A DNA stretch of 64,000 nt from Aurantimonas manganoxydans SI85-9A1 (GCF_000153465.1 NZ_CH672387.1:3015903-3079902); one strand, 5' to 3'; numbered from the stretch's first letter, positions 55,977 to 64,000 are shown. A program made the numbers and translations. The notes: generated by a model not told the origin, from the sequence alone.

Positions 55977-56387
55977 TCAGACGGAGAGAAGCGGTGGGCC
56001 GCGCTGCAAAGCGAGTCCCGGCGGCGGCGCGCGGGGGCCGAGGGCGGCGGCTGAAGGCGTCCAGGCCACGACAGCGTCGGTGGCGCCGGCGGCAATCGCG
56101 TAGGAGGCGAGATCGGCCATCGCCGGCAGGGCCGGGCTCTGGCCGCATCCCGCCGCGGAGGGGCAATCGACGCAGCAATCGTGCCCGGACGGGTCACCCG
56201 CCGGAACCGACCGCGTCTCGAAGCCGTCGCCGACGCAGATGACGGTCACGCCGGCTGCGGCGGACGCGTCCATCCTGGCGCAGGCAAAACCCGATGCCGC
56301 CGCCTGTCCCAGCAAAAGCTGGGTCAGGATCAGCATGGCCGCGAGGGCCGCGGATCGGTCCGCAAGGAAGCGCCGGAGCGTCGTCAT
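55977..56387 (-). CDS. DUF2946-like protein with Cys-rich motif
   Basis: A 136-residue protein. An N-terminal hydrophobic segment (AALAAMLILTQLLLGQAAAS) acts as signal or anchor; then comes HDCCVDCPSAAGCG, and the C-terminus ends in the Pro-rich text GPRAPPPGLALQRGPP common in DUF2946-type proteins. Such genes accompany copper-handling genes such as PCuAC, and the Cys cluster could bind metal. Function unproven. It precedes the PCuAC gene by 55 bases. Confidence 0.7.
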   Translation of the reverse strand: MTTLRRFLADRSAALAAMLILTQLLLGQAAASGFACARMDASAAAGVTVICVGDGFETRSVPAGDPSGHDCCVDCPSAAGCGQSPALPAMADLASYAIAAGATDAVVAWTPSAAALGPRAPPPGLALQRGPPLLSV

Positions 56388-56472
56388 GTCCGGCAGATAT
56401 CACGCGATCCGCGGCAAGGGTAGCTGCCGGATCGCGCTTTCAGCCGTTCATCCCATGTGCGGATGCCGATGC

Positions 56473-57219
56473 TCAATCGTCGAATTCCTCGTGGCTGTCC
56501 TTGGTGCCGAGCTTCCAGTAGCCGCTGGATTTCAGCCATTGCTTGGGATGCCCCCAGACGTCGGTCACATGGGCGCGGACCGCCTTGGCGACGCGGCTTT
56601 CCGCCGCGATCCAGACGAAGCCCTCGCCCTCCGGCAGCGACAGATCGGCAAGCGCCTGAAGAACCGGCGCGGGATCGGAGGCGGCGGCAAGCGGCCGGTG
56701 CACCCAGAGCGGCCGATACGCGGCCCGGGTCGCGAGCGCCTGCTCTTCCGCCGGCCCTTCAACCGCGACCAGCGTGGCGACCGGCGTGCCCGGCGCGAAC
56801 TCTTCCAGCCGCCGGCCGATCGCCGGCAGCGCGGTCTCGTCGCCGACCATCAGCCACCAGTCGAAATCATGCGGCACGATGGACGATCCGCGTGGCCCCC
56901 CGATCTGCAGGCGATCCCCCTCCTTCGCCGAGCGCGCCCAGAGCGTCGCCGGTCCGCCGTCATGCAGGGCGAAGTCGAGGACCAGCGACTGGCTCTGCGG
57001 ATCGTAGCGGCGCGGGGTGTAGTCGCGCATCGCCGGCTCGCCGTCCGGCTGCGGAATGAACAGCTTCACATGGTCGTCGGCGGACGGGCTGTGAAACCCT
57101 TCCAGATCCTCGCCGGTCAGGGTCATGCGGAGCATGCCGGGCGTCGGATATTCGACCCGGCTGACCGCCAGGTCCCGTCGCCGCAACTCATGGCGAACGC
57201 GAATGATCTCGTGCTTCAT
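56473..57219 (-). CDS. Siderophore-interacting protein (NADPH-dependent ferric-chelate reductase)
   Basis: A 248-residue cytoplasmic flavoenzyme of the SIP/ViuB family, which reduces ferric siderophore to release iron. The FAD-binding motif is MRDYTPRRYD, followed by GGPATLWARSAKEGDRLQIG and the NAD(P) region WWLMVGDETALPAIGRRLEE. The C-terminus has WIAAESRVAKAVRAH and GYWKLGTKDSHEEFDD. It is divergent from the siderophore ABC transporter operon, with two RirA-type boxes in between. Confidence 0.94.
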   Translation of the reverse strand: MKHEIIRVRHELRRRDLAVSRVEYPTPGMLRMTLTGEDLEGFHSPSADDHVKLFIPQPDGEPAMRDYTPRRYDPQSQSLVLDFALHDGGPATLWARSAKEGDRLQIGGPRGSSIVPHDFDWWLMVGDETALPAIGRRLEEFAPGTPVATLVAVEGPAEEQALATRAAYRPLWVHRPLAAASDPAPVLQALADLSLPEGEGFVWIAAESRVAKAVRAHVTDVWGHPKQWLKSSGYWKLGTKDSHEEFDD

Positions 57220-57334
57220 GCGGCATTGCTTCCCTGTCTGTCTTCACGGCGGCGGGCCGTCGTTGCCCGCCCGTCCGGCACGGCGCCCTTGGGCACCGCC
57301 GAGGCTTCCGGGCCGCCATAGCCCGGGCCAAACA

Positions 57335-57349
57335 TGATTTCAATTATCA
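57335..57349. promoter_or_regulatory. RirA-type iron box (site 1)
   Basis: TGATTTCAATTATCA fits TGA-N9-TCA, the iron-responsive operator of rhizobial RirA. It lies 116 bases before the siderophore-interacting protein start in an AT-rich stretch. Confidence 0.75.
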
Positions 57350-57414
57350 GGTTATGTTGAGCGGTCGCGGAAACCGCATCGGTTCGTGCCCGGCCCCCGG
57401 AGCACCGCTAATCT

Positions 57415-57429
57415 TGACAATTACTTTCA
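57415..57429. promoter_or_regulatory. RirA-type iron box (site 2) with -35 element
   Basis: TGACAATTACTTTCA fits TGA-N9-TCA and overlaps a perfect TTGACA (57414-57419), the likely -35 of the siderophore-binding protein operon. Bound repressor would block that promoter under iron sufficiency. Confidence 0.78.
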
Positions 57430-57485
57430 TCTTATCCACTCAGCCCTGTCGGCCCGCCGTCCGGGAGACTCGCAAAGGATCAGAC

Positions 57486-58466
57486 ATGTCCGCATTCCAG
57501 CCCGTTTCGGCCCGCCATGGCGCGCAAGCGTCCCGCGGCGGCCGCCGCCTGTTGCCCCGCCTGATCGCGGCCTGGTGCGCCCTGACGCTGTCCATGGCCC
57601 CGGCGCTCGCACAGGAGCCGGCATCCGGCGAGATGACGGTCTCGACCTATCGCGGCGACGTCGTCATTCCGGCCGAGCCGAAGACGGTCGTCGTCTTCGA
57701 CATGGCGTCTATCGATACGCTCGACGCGCTGGACGTTCCCATGGCCGGCCTGCCGGCCGCGCCGTTCCCGGACTATCTCGCCCATTATGCCGGCGACGCC
57801 ACACCGAAGGTCGGCTCGATCTTCGAGCCCGATTTCGAGGCGGTCGCCGCCCTCGCACCCGACCTGATCATCGCCGGCGGACGCTCCAGCGAACAGACCG
57901 AGGCGCTGGCACGGATCGCGCCGACCATCGACATGACCGTCGATGCCGGGAAACTCCTCGCCAGTTCCTTCGAGCGGATCACCACTCTGGGCGCCATCTT
58001 CGGCAAGGCCGAACTGGCCGAGAAGCGGATCGCCGATCTGCAGGGCCGGATCGCCGCGCTGAAAGAGACGTCGGCCGGGATCGGCACCGGCCTCATCGTC
58101 ATGACCACCGGCAACCGGATCAGCGCCTTCGGCGCCGGCTCGCGTTTCGGGCTGTTGCACGCCGAGTTCGGCGTCACGCCGGCGGATACGGGCCTCGAAG
58201 CCGCCAATCACGGCGAAGCGGTCTCCTTTGAATATATCGCCGACACCGATCCGGACTGGCTGTTCGTGATCGACCGCGACGCGGCCATCGGCCAGGGCGC
58301 CGCAGCGGCGCTGCTGGAGAACGAACTGGTCGAGAACACCAAGGCGTGGCGTTCGGGCCATGTCGTCTATCTGAACCCGGCCACCTGGTATCTCACCGCC
58401 TCGGGCCTGACCGCGCTCGAAACCAATGTCGAGCAACTGACGGCGCGCTTCGACAAGGGCTCCTGA
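57486..58466 (+). CDS. Siderophore ABC transporter substrate-binding protein (FatB/YclQ/CeuE type)
   Basis: A 326-residue periplasmic binding protein of the ferric-siderophore class III fold. A long signal region ends at APALA. The family start is VVIPAEPKTVVVFDMASIDT, then FEPDFEAVAALAPDLIIAGG, RISAFGAGSRFG and SFEYIADTDPDWLFVIDRD, which matches the FatB/YclQ group that binds catecholate-type siderophores. Start ATG 57486 has AAAGGA 6 bases before it. First gene of a four-gene import operon under a RirA-type box. Confidence 0.93.
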   Translation: MSAFQPVSARHGAQASRGGRRLLPRLIAAWCALTLSMAPALAQEPASGEMTVSTYRGDVVIPAEPKTVVVFDMASIDTLDALDVPMAGLPAAPFPDYLAHYAGDATPKVGSIFEPDFEAVAALAPDLIIAGGRSSEQTEALARIAPTIDMTVDAGKLLASSFERITTLGAIFGKAELAEKRIADLQGRIAALKETSAGIGTGLIVMTTGNRISAFGAGSRFGLLHAEFGVTPADTGLEAANHGEAVSFEYIADTDPDWLFVIDRDAAIGQGAAAALLENELVENTKAWRSGHVVYLNPATWYLTASGLTALETNVEQLTARFDKGS

Positions 58467-58542
58467 CGCGGAGGGGCTCCGCCCCGACGCACGCTTCTTT
58501 CGCTCCCTGCCCCGCCCCGCGCCGGCAGCAACCACGACCGTC

Positions 58543-59514
58543 ATGTCCCACTCCCGCATCATCGCTGGCCTGATCGCTACGATCGTCCTCCTGGCTCTCG
58601 CCAGCGTCTTCGTCGGCGCGGGCGCATTGACGGTCGGCACGCTCGCGGCCGGGGGGCTGGACGCGGACGGCCTGCGGTTGCTGCTGGTCAGCCGGATTCC
58701 GCGGACGCTCGCGGCGCTGCTGGCCGGGGCCGGCCTCGCCGTCGCCGGCCTGATCATGCAGATGCTGTCGTCGAACCGCTTCGTCGAGCCGTCGACCGTC
58801 GGCACGACGGAATCGGCGAGCCTCGGCCTGCTCGCGGTGACCATCCTCGCCCCCGGCCTACCGGTCTTCGGCCAGATGCTGATCGCCGCCGGATTCGCGC
58901 TGGCCGGCACGGCGCTGTTCATGGCGATCATCGCCCGGCTGCGGCTGCGCTCCGGCATGCTGGTGCCGCTGGTCGGGCTGATCATGTCGGGCATCATCGG
59001 CGCCGGGGCGAGCTTTCTCGCCTATCGCTTCGATCTGATGCAGTCGCTCGGCGCCTGGATGAGCGGCGATTTCTCGATGGTGCTGCGCGGCCGCTACGAG
59101 CTGCTCTGGATCGCCTTCGGCCTGACGATCCTGGCGGTCTTCGCCGCCGACCGCTTCACCCTCGCCGGCCTCGGCCGCGACGTGGCGACCAATCTGGGGC
59201 TCTCCTACGAGCGCGTTCTGGCGCTCGGCCTCGTGGTCGTCTCGCTCGTCGCCGCCGTCACCATCGTGTCGGTGGGCAGCATCCCCTTTGTCGGCCTCGT
59301 CGTACCGAACCTCGTCTCCATGCTCGTCGGCGACAATGGCCGGCGCACGGTGCCCTATGTCGCCCTGTTGGGTGCGGCGCTGGTGCTGGCCTGCGATCTC
59401 GTCGGGCGGCTGGTGCGGACACCCTACGAGATCCCGGCCGGCACGATCATGGGCGTTCTCGGTACCTGCGTGTTCCTGGCGATCATCTTCCGCCGGAGGC
59501 CGAGCCTTGGTTGA
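58543..59514 (+). CDS. Siderophore ABC transporter permease 1 (FecCD family)
   Basis: A 323-residue FecCD-family permease with about nine helices. Family markers are RIPRTLAALLAGAGLAVAGL, GTTESASLGLLAV and SIPFVGLVVPNLVSMLVGDN. It forms a heterodimer with the next permease. It lies 76 bases after the binding-protein gene. Confidence 0.95.
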   Translation: MSHSRIIAGLIATIVLLALASVFVGAGALTVGTLAAGGLDADGLRLLLVSRIPRTLAALLAGAGLAVAGLIMQMLSSNRFVEPSTVGTTESASLGLLAVTILAPGLPVFGQMLIAAGFALAGTALFMAIIARLRLRSGMLVPLVGLIMSGIIGAGASFLAYRFDLMQSLGAWMSGDFSMVLRGRYELLWIAFGLTILAVFAADRFTLAGLGRDVATNLGLSYERVLALGLVVVSLVAAVTIVSVGSIPFVGLVVPNLVSMLVGDNGRRTVPYVALLGAALVLACDLVGRLVRTPYEIPAGTIMGVLGTCVFLAIIFRRRPSLG

Positions 59515-60526
59515 CCTCGGCGCCCCCCACGGCCGCACCGGGACCGCACGCTCGACGACGCCGCCCCGGCGGAGCGACCGGCCCGAACGCCTGACCCTTT
59601 TCGCCCTGGCGGCGCTGGCGATCCTCGCCTGCGTCCTCTTCCTGACGCTCGGGGCGCGCGGCAACTGGTCGTTCGTGCTGCCGTTCCGCGGCGCCAAGCT
59701 GGCGGCGATGCTGCTGGTCGCCCACGCCATCGCGACGTCCACCGTGGTGTTCCAGACGATCGCCGGCAACCGAATCCTGACGCCGTCGATCATGGGGTTC
59801 GATGCCCTCTACCGGCTGATCCAGACGCTGCTCGTGTTCCTGACCGGCGCCGCCACCACGGCGGCGATCGCTCCCACCGTGCTGTTCGCCGGCGAGCTCC
59901 TGGTCATGGTGCTGTTCGCCTGCGGTCTCTACGGCACGCTGATCGGCGCCGGCACGCGCGACATCCACCGGCTGCTCCTGGTCGGCGTCGTGCTGGGTAT
60001 CCTGTTCCACTCCACTGCCAGTCTCATGCAGCGGCTGATCGACCCGAACGACTTCGTTGTCCTGCAGGACCGGCTCTTCGCCAGCTTCAACACCATCGAG
60101 ACCGGCCTTCTGGGCATCGCCGGCGTGCTGATCGGCGGCGCCAGTCTCGTTTTGTGGCGCATGACCGCGACGCTCGACGTCCTGTCGCTCGGCCGCGACC
60201 GCGCCATCGCGCTCGGCATCGCCCATCGCCGCGCCGTCATGCTGGTCCTCGCCACGGTGGCGGTGCTGGTATCGGTTTCCACCGCGCTGGTCGGCCCGGT
60301 CACCTTCTTCGGCCTGCTGGTCGCCAGCCTGGCGGTCAGCCTCGTCGGCGCGCGCAGCCATCGCCTGACGATGACGGCGGCCTCGCTGATCGCGGTCATC
60401 TGCCTCGTCGGCGGCCAGACGCTGCTCGAACACGTCCTGCATTTCGATACGGCGCTGGGGATCCTCGTCGAGTTCGCCGGCGGCCTCGTCTTCCTCGCCC
60501 TCATCCTGAAGAAAGGCATCGCATGA
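59507..60526 (+). CDS. Siderophore ABC transporter permease 2 (FecCD family)
   Basis: A 339-residue partner permease. Markers are FQTIAGNRILTPSIMGFDAL, DVLSLGRDRAIALGIAHRRA and TALVGPVTFFGLLVASLAVS. There is no ATG or GTG at the right place; the start is a TTG at 59507 supported by GGAGG exactly 7 bases upstream, overlapping the end of permease 1 by 8 bases. Confidence 0.94.
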   Translation: MVDLGAPHGRTGTARSTTPPRRSDRPERLTLFALAALAILACVLFLTLGARGNWSFVLPFRGAKLAAMLLVAHAIATSTVVFQTIAGNRILTPSIMGFDALYRLIQTLLVFLTGAATTAAIAPTVLFAGELLVMVLFACGLYGTLIGAGTRDIHRLLLVGVVLGILFHSTASLMQRLIDPNDFVVLQDRLFASFNTIETGLLGIAGVLIGGASLVLWRMTATLDVLSLGRDRAIALGIAHRRAVMLVLATVAVLVSVSTALVGPVTFFGLLVASLAVSLVGARSHRLTMTAASLIAVICLVGGQTLLEHVLHFDTALGILVEFAGGLVFLALILKKGIA

Positions 60527-61281
60527 TCGAGGCCGAGCACCTGACCAAGCGCTACGATCGCGCCCTGGTGGTCGATGGCGTCAGCCTGTCGCTTCCGGCG
60601 GGCGGGGTGACGGCGATCATCGGGCCGAACGGCGCCGGCAAGTCGACGCTCCTGTCGATGATCGCGCGGCTCCTGCCGATGGATGGCGGCCGCGTCCTCG
60701 TGGACGGCCTCGACGTCACCCGCACCAAAGGCGACGAACTCGCCAAACGGCTGGCCATCCTGCGGCAGGAGAACGGGCTGTCGGTGCGGCTGACCGTGCG
60801 CGATCTCGTCGGTTTCGGCCGCTTTCCCCATTCGAAAGGCCGGATGGGCGCGTCCGACCACGCCAAGGTGGCCGAAGCCATTGCCTATCTCGATTTGTCG
60901 GATCTGGCCGAGCGCTATCTCGACGAACTCAGCGGCGGCCAGCGCCAGCGGGCTTTCGTCGCCATGGTGCTGGCGCAGGACACCGGCACCATCCTCCTCG
61001 ACGAGCCGCTGAACAATCTCGACATCCGCCATGCGGTGGCGATGATGCGGCTGATCCGCCGCGCCGCGGACGAACTGGGCAAGACGATCGTCGTCGTCCT
61101 GCACGACATCAATTTCGCCAGTGCCTATGCCGACCGCATCGTCGCCATGTGCAACGGCAAGGTCGCCCGTGAGGGCCCCGTCGCGACGGTGATCACCGAG
61201 GAAGTGGTCGAAGCGGTGTTCGGCCTGCCGGTGATGATCCGCGAGATCGAGGGCCAGCGCACCTGCCTGTTCCGGCGCTGA
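60523..61281 (+). CDS. Siderophore ABC transporter ATP-binding protein
   Basis: A 252-residue ATPase. Walker A is [17 protein letters not shown], the signature LSGGQRQRAFVAMVL, Walker B TILLDEPLNNLDI, and the switch His is in VVVLHDINFASAYADR. The start overlaps the permease stop as ATGA. It completes the importer. Confidence 0.96.
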   Translation: MIEAEHLTKRYDRALVVDGVSLSLPAGGVTAIIGPNGAGKSTLLSMIARLLPMDGGRVLVDGLDVTRTKGDELAKRLAILRQENGLSVRLTVRDLVGFGRFPHSKGRMGASDHAKVAEAIAYLDLSDLAERYLDELSGGQRQRAFVAMVLAQDTGTILLDEPLNNLDIRHAVAMMRLIRRAADELGKTIVVVLHDINFASAYADRIVAMCNGKVAREGPVATVITEEVVEAVFGLPVMIREIEGQRTCLFRR

Positions 61282-61305
61282 GATGACGCTGGCCGAAACG
61301 ACGAC

Positions 61306-61333
61306 GGCCCGCCACCTGAAAGGATGGCAGGCC
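61306..61333. terminator. Hairpin between siderophore ATPase and the convergent pseudogene
   Basis: GGCCCGCCA (61306-61314) pairs with TGGCAGGCC (61325-61333) with one G-T wobble; the 10-base loop is CCTGAAAGGA. It lies 24 bases after the ATPase stop. Confidence 0.6.
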
Positions 61334-61369
61334 GTGCGTTCGGTGACGGAACAGGCTTGTCCCGGCAGA

Positions 61370-61888
61370 TCAGCGAGCGGACCCTTCTGCCAGGCGAATC
61401 TCTGGAACGGCTTGTCGACCGGGGTCTGCGCCAGATGGTTGGTGTAGTTCGACATCACCCTCTGCGGATAGCCAAGCACCACGTCGAGAATGTTGCGCCT
61501 GGTGAAGCCGGCGTCGAGGAACGCCTGCACCTTCACATCATCGACGTTGGCGCGATCGCGCACGACGCTGAGGGTGAAGTCGCGCAGCGCCTCGGTGATG
61601 GCATCGTCGACGTCCATCGCCTTGGCGATGCCGGTATGGGCCGGGACGCAGTCATGGCAGGTGTTCTCGACGTTCACCGTCTACCAGACGACGGCGGTCT
61701 CGTCCTTGTCGAAGCTGGAGTTCAGGAACAGCTCGTAGACCTGTTGAAAGGCATCCGGCAGTCCCCGGCGCCTCGGCCATGACGGCATGCAGGCCCGGGA
61801 CCATCCCGAAGGCCTTCTGGGACTTGGCGAGCAGCGGCTTGCTGTTGTCCGGCGCGGTGGTTTCGTCGTGCAGGGTAAAGTCGGTCAC
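61370..61888 (-). pseudogene. Carboxymuconolactone decarboxylase (AhpD-like) family gene, disrupted
   Basis: The coding sense of an AhpD-like protein can be followed across the region, but not in one frame. It starts at GTG 61888 (AGGAAG just upstream) as VTDFTLHDETTAPDNSKPLL. After PGLHAVMAEAPG an extra A at about 61762 shifts the frame to LPDAFQQVYELFLNSSFDKD. A TAG at 61681-61683 then replaces the usual CAG in VVWQTVNVENTCHDC. The C-x-x-C motif CHDC and the tail NYTNHLAQTPVDKPFQRFAW follow. Near 61382-61384 one G seems lost; adding it back returns to the first frame and a TGA at 61370. Three lesions make a functional product unlikely unless the sequence itself is wrong here. It faces a TetR gene across tandem operators. 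Confidence 0.85.
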
Positions 61889-61982
61889 GATCGCTTCCTG
61901 ATGTCGGTGCCGGACGGCTGTCCGGAATACCTGCGGGGGACGGTCCGTGTTCCGGCCGTCGTTCGATGAGCAGGAAGCCAAT

Positions 61983-62026
61983 CATCTTGAGCGATTGCTC
62001 AAGATGAGAATTGAGCAACCACTCAA
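61983..62026. promoter_or_regulatory. Tandem palindromic operators for the TetR regulator
   Basis: CATCTTGAGC-GATT-GCTCAAGATG (61983-62006) is a perfect 10-bp inverted repeat. A second site, TTGAGC-AACC-ACTCAA (62011-62026), shares the TTGAGC-N4-RCTCAA core, with centres 24 bases apart. They lie in the divergent space between the disrupted gene and tetR. Confidence 0.85.
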
Positions 62027-62089
62027 ACTTGAAAGCCGAGGAACCCGGCGGTACAGACAGGCTGCCTCGCGCGACCTACATTGGACGAC

Positions 62090-62701
62090 ATGAAACGCAG
62101 CCGCCCCAATGCCCGGCCCTACGACCGCGACGCCGCCCTCGATGCCGCCCTCAGGCTGTTCTGGGCGAAGGGCTATCACGCGACGTCGCTGAAGGATCTG
62201 GAAGCCGCGCTGACGATGAAGCCCGGCAGCATCTATGCGGCCTTCCGGAACAAGGAGGCGTTGTTCCTGGCGGCGCTGGAGCGCTATTTCCTGCGCAACC
62301 GCGCCGGCCTCGCCGCGCAGCTGGCGGCAGCGCCCACGCCGATCTCCGGCCTGACCGACCATCTGCGCGCCCTGGGGCGCGGCGAACTCGGCGAGGACCC
62401 GGTCCATGCCTGCATGCTGGTCAAGACGCTGCTCGACGCAACGCCCAACGATCCGGCGATCGCCAATGCGGCGCGGCACTATCTCGACCTGATGTGCGCC
62501 GAGATCACCGCCGCCTTCGAATGCGCCAGGACGGCCGGCGAGATCCCGCGCGATGCCGATGCCGAGCGGCTGGCGACGCGATTCCAGTCCGACGTCACCG
62601 CCCTGCGCATCGAGGCGCATCGCGGCACCGACCGGGCAGCGCTGGCGCAGCTGGCTGACAGCATGGCGGCGGATATCGCCCGCCACTGTCAGCCGGCCTG
62701 A
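62090..62701 (+). CDS. TetR family transcriptional regulator
   Basis: A 203-residue TetR regulator. The helix-turn-helix is at residues 12-58 (DAALRLFWAKGYHATSLKDL, KPGSIYAAFRNKEALFLAAL). The C-terminal domain is of the TetR_C group that includes HACMLVKTLLDATPNDPAIA. Start ATG 62090; a TTG at 62081 would add three residues. It is expected to repress itself and the divergent AhpD-like gene. Since that gene is broken, it may now control only itself or genes elsewhere. Confidence 0.92.
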   Translation: MKRSRPNARPYDRDAALDAALRLFWAKGYHATSLKDLEAALTMKPGSIYAAFRNKEALFLAALERYFLRNRAGLAAQLAAAPTPISGLTDHLRALGRGELGEDPVHACMLVKTLLDATPNDPAIANAARHYLDLMCAEITAAFECARTAGEIPRDADAERLATRFQSDVTALRIEAHRGTDRAALAQLADSMAADIARHCQPA

Positions 62702-62761
62702 CCGGCGGACGTCGCGACACTCCCTTCAAACCCGACCCGCAACGACAGATTGGCAATCGAC

Positions 62762-63409
62762 ATGACAGACGGTCTGCAGGCGATCTATTTCGCCGACCCC
62801 ATGTGCTCCTGGTGCTGGGGCTTCGCACCGACCATCGAGACGATCCGCAAGACCTATGGCGACGCCTTGCCGGTCCGGGTGGTGATGGGCGGGCTGAGGC
62901 CGGGCACCGAAGAGCCGATGACGGCACAGTCCAAGGCGGAAATCCGCAATCACTGGCAGCATGTGCACGAGCGCTCGGGCCAGGCCTTCGACTTCGACTT
63001 CTTCGAACGGGACGGCTTCGTCTACGACACCGATCCGGCCGCACGGGCCGTCGTGGCGGTCCGGGCCGAGAACCCCGAGCTGGAACTGCCGTTCCTCGAG
63101 CGCGTCCAGCGCGCCTTCTACGCCGAGAACCGCGACGTCACGCAGGCGGAGACCCTGGCCGATCTCGCCGAGGAGATGGGTCTGGAGCGCGAACCGTTCC
63201 TGATGCGGCTTCAGTCCGACGCGGTGCGCGATGCCACGCGCCTCGACTACGCCACCTCTCGCAATGCCGGGGTGCAGGGCTTCCCGACGCTGGTCGTCGG
63301 ACCGAACGCCGAAGGCACCTACACGATGCTGACCCATGGCTATCGCGGGGCGGACGAGTTGATGCCGCTGGTGGCGAAGGTGCTGGAAGCGCACGGCGCC
63401 GCCACCTGA
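62762..63409 (+). CDS. DsbA family protein (FrnE-like thioredoxin fold)
   Basis: A 215-residue thioredoxin-fold protein of the DsbA/FrnE family. The active site is PMCSWCWGFAPT (CSWC) near the N-terminus, with the helical insertion in the middle and the cis-Pro loop NAGVQGFPTLVVGP. No signal peptide is seen, so it is cytoplasmic, as usual for FrnE-like proteins. Start ATG 62762. It lies 60 bases after tetR on the same strand and could be co-transcribed. Confidence 0.92.
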   Translation: MTDGLQAIYFADPMCSWCWGFAPTIETIRKTYGDALPVRVVMGGLRPGTEEPMTAQSKAEIRNHWQHVHERSGQAFDFDFFERDGFVYDTDPAARAVVAVRAENPELELPFLERVQRAFYAENRDVTQAETLADLAEEMGLEREPFLMRLQSDAVRDATRLDYATSRNAGVQGFPTLVVGPNAEGTYTMLTHGYRGADELMPLVAKVLEAHGAAT

Positions 63410-63427
63410 TCGACGGCACGCCATTCA

Positions 63428-63452
63428 CCCGGCGGCGGTGACGGCCGCCGGG
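63428..63452. terminator. Hairpin between convergent dsbA-like and yghU-like genes
   Basis: A perfect 9-bp stem CCCGGCGGC / GCCGCCGGG with loop GGTGACG, midway between the stops at 63409 and 63473. Confidence 0.7.
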
Positions 63453-63472
63453 TATCGCGCTAACGTCTCGCG

Positions 63473-64000
63473 CTACCTCGCGTCGGGCGCGATCTTGTCC
63501 TGCGTCTTCGTGTCGAAGTCGGACGCGTCATGGCGCTCGTGGAGCTGGCTCGACGGCTCGCCCATCACGCGGTTGACCATCCGGCCGCGCTTGACCGCCG
63601 GGCGGGCATAGACCGCTTCGGTCCAGCGCTGGACGTTCTTGTAGTCCTGCACCTGCAGGAACTCGCCCGCATCGTAGAGCAGCCCCTTGGCCAGCGCCCC
63701 GTACCAGGGCCAGATCGCCATGTCGGCGATGGTGTATTCGGGCCCGGCGACGAACTCGTTGTCGGCCAGCCGGCGATCGAGGACGTCGAGCTGGCGCTTC
63801 ACCTCCATGGCGTAGCGATTGATCGGGTATTCGTATTTGACCGGCGCATAGGCATAGAAATGGCCGAAGCCGCCGCCCAGGAACGGCGCCGAGCCCATCT
63901 GCCACTGCAGCCAGGACAGGCACTCGGCCCGCGCGGCCGGGCTGGTGGGCAGAAAGGCGCCGAACTTCTCGGCCAGATAGATGAGGATCGCACCGGATTC
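63473..64000 (-). CDS. yghU: YghU-type glutathione S-transferase (5' part outside window)
   Basis: The frame is open to the right edge and begins in the window with ESGAILIYLAEKFGAFLP, so 175 C-terminal residues are visible and the N-terminal thioredoxin domain is mostly missing. The segment after it, with GSAPFLGGGFGHFYAYAPVK, EVKRQLDVLDRRLADNEFV, YTIADMAIWPWYG and RPAVKRGRMVNR, is characteristic of YghU/YfcG-like disulfide-bond reductases that use glutathione. The end ERHDASDFDTKTQD agrees with the family. It may protect against oxidants together with the nearby thioredoxin-fold protein. Confidence 0.93.
   Translation of the reverse strand, partial: ESGAILIYLAEKFGAFLPTSPAARAECLSWLQWQMGSAPFLGGGFGHFYAYAPVKYEYPINRYAMEVKRQLDVLDRRLADNEFVAGPEYTIADMAIWPWYGALAKGLLYDAGEFLQVQDYKNVQRWTEAVYARPAVKRGRMVNRVMGEPSSQLHERHDASDFDTKTQDKIAPDAR

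Overview
The window is a GC-rich bacterial chromosome segment that looks like a member of the Hyphomicrobiales (rhizobia-like Alphaproteobacteria). Supporting signs are the gene content, dense ATGA-type gene overlaps, two TGA-N9-TCA boxes typical of RirA iron control, a Mur/Fur-like TGCAAA-N3-TTTGCA box in front of a SitABCD operon, and PilZ, Hpt and degenerate-GGDEF signalling proteins. No rRNA, tRNA, CRISPR array, prophage or insertion sequence was recognised. Nearly all the sequence is catabolic, transport and signalling genes.

Region 1 (1-21.6 kb) concerns amino acids, amides and peptides. It holds PutA (proline to glutamate), an amidase, an SDR-M20 amidohydrolase pair, and a long minus-strand operon running CocE-type hydrolase, dipeptide-type ABC transporter (binding protein, two permeases, two ATPases), alpha/beta hydrolase, gamma-glutamyltransferase. 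A divergent LysR regulator and a second M20 peptidase follow. The transporter plus several amide or ester hydrolases suggest uptake and breakdown of one class of peptide-like compound.

Region 2 (21.6-33.3 kb) is the highlight: a D-apiose/D-apionate catabolic locus. It has a RuBisCO-like protein (RLP), a sugar ABC transporter with a DUF2291 lipoprotein, ApsD, ApnL, a FadR-type GntR regulator, OiaK and ApnO. Four transcription units leave two divergent promoter regions. Both regions carry a near-identical motif, CTCATCATACCnGTT, the likely operator of the embedded regulator.

Region 3 (33.3-50.2 kb) is mostly signalling. It holds a GFA protein, an ArsR-SRPBCC pair with visible operators, two convergent hybrid histidine kinases with related cores, a CheY-like receiver, an overlapping trio REC/degenerate-GGDEF/PilZ - Hpt - REC/GGDEF, and a CHASE4-like/GGDEF/EAL protein. 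Also here are an orphan TctC-type binding protein, a PNMT-like methyltransferase and a Fic-like protein lacking its catalytic residues.

Region 4 (50.2-64 kb) handles metals and stress: a GNAT, SitABCD (Mn/Fe), PCuAC plus a DUF2946-like protein (copper), a siderophore-interacting reductase divergent from a four-gene siderophore ABC transporter, a broken carboxymuconolactone decarboxylase-family gene facing a TetR regulator across tandem palindromes, a FrnE-like DsbA protein, and a YghU-type glutathione S-transferase cut by the window edge.
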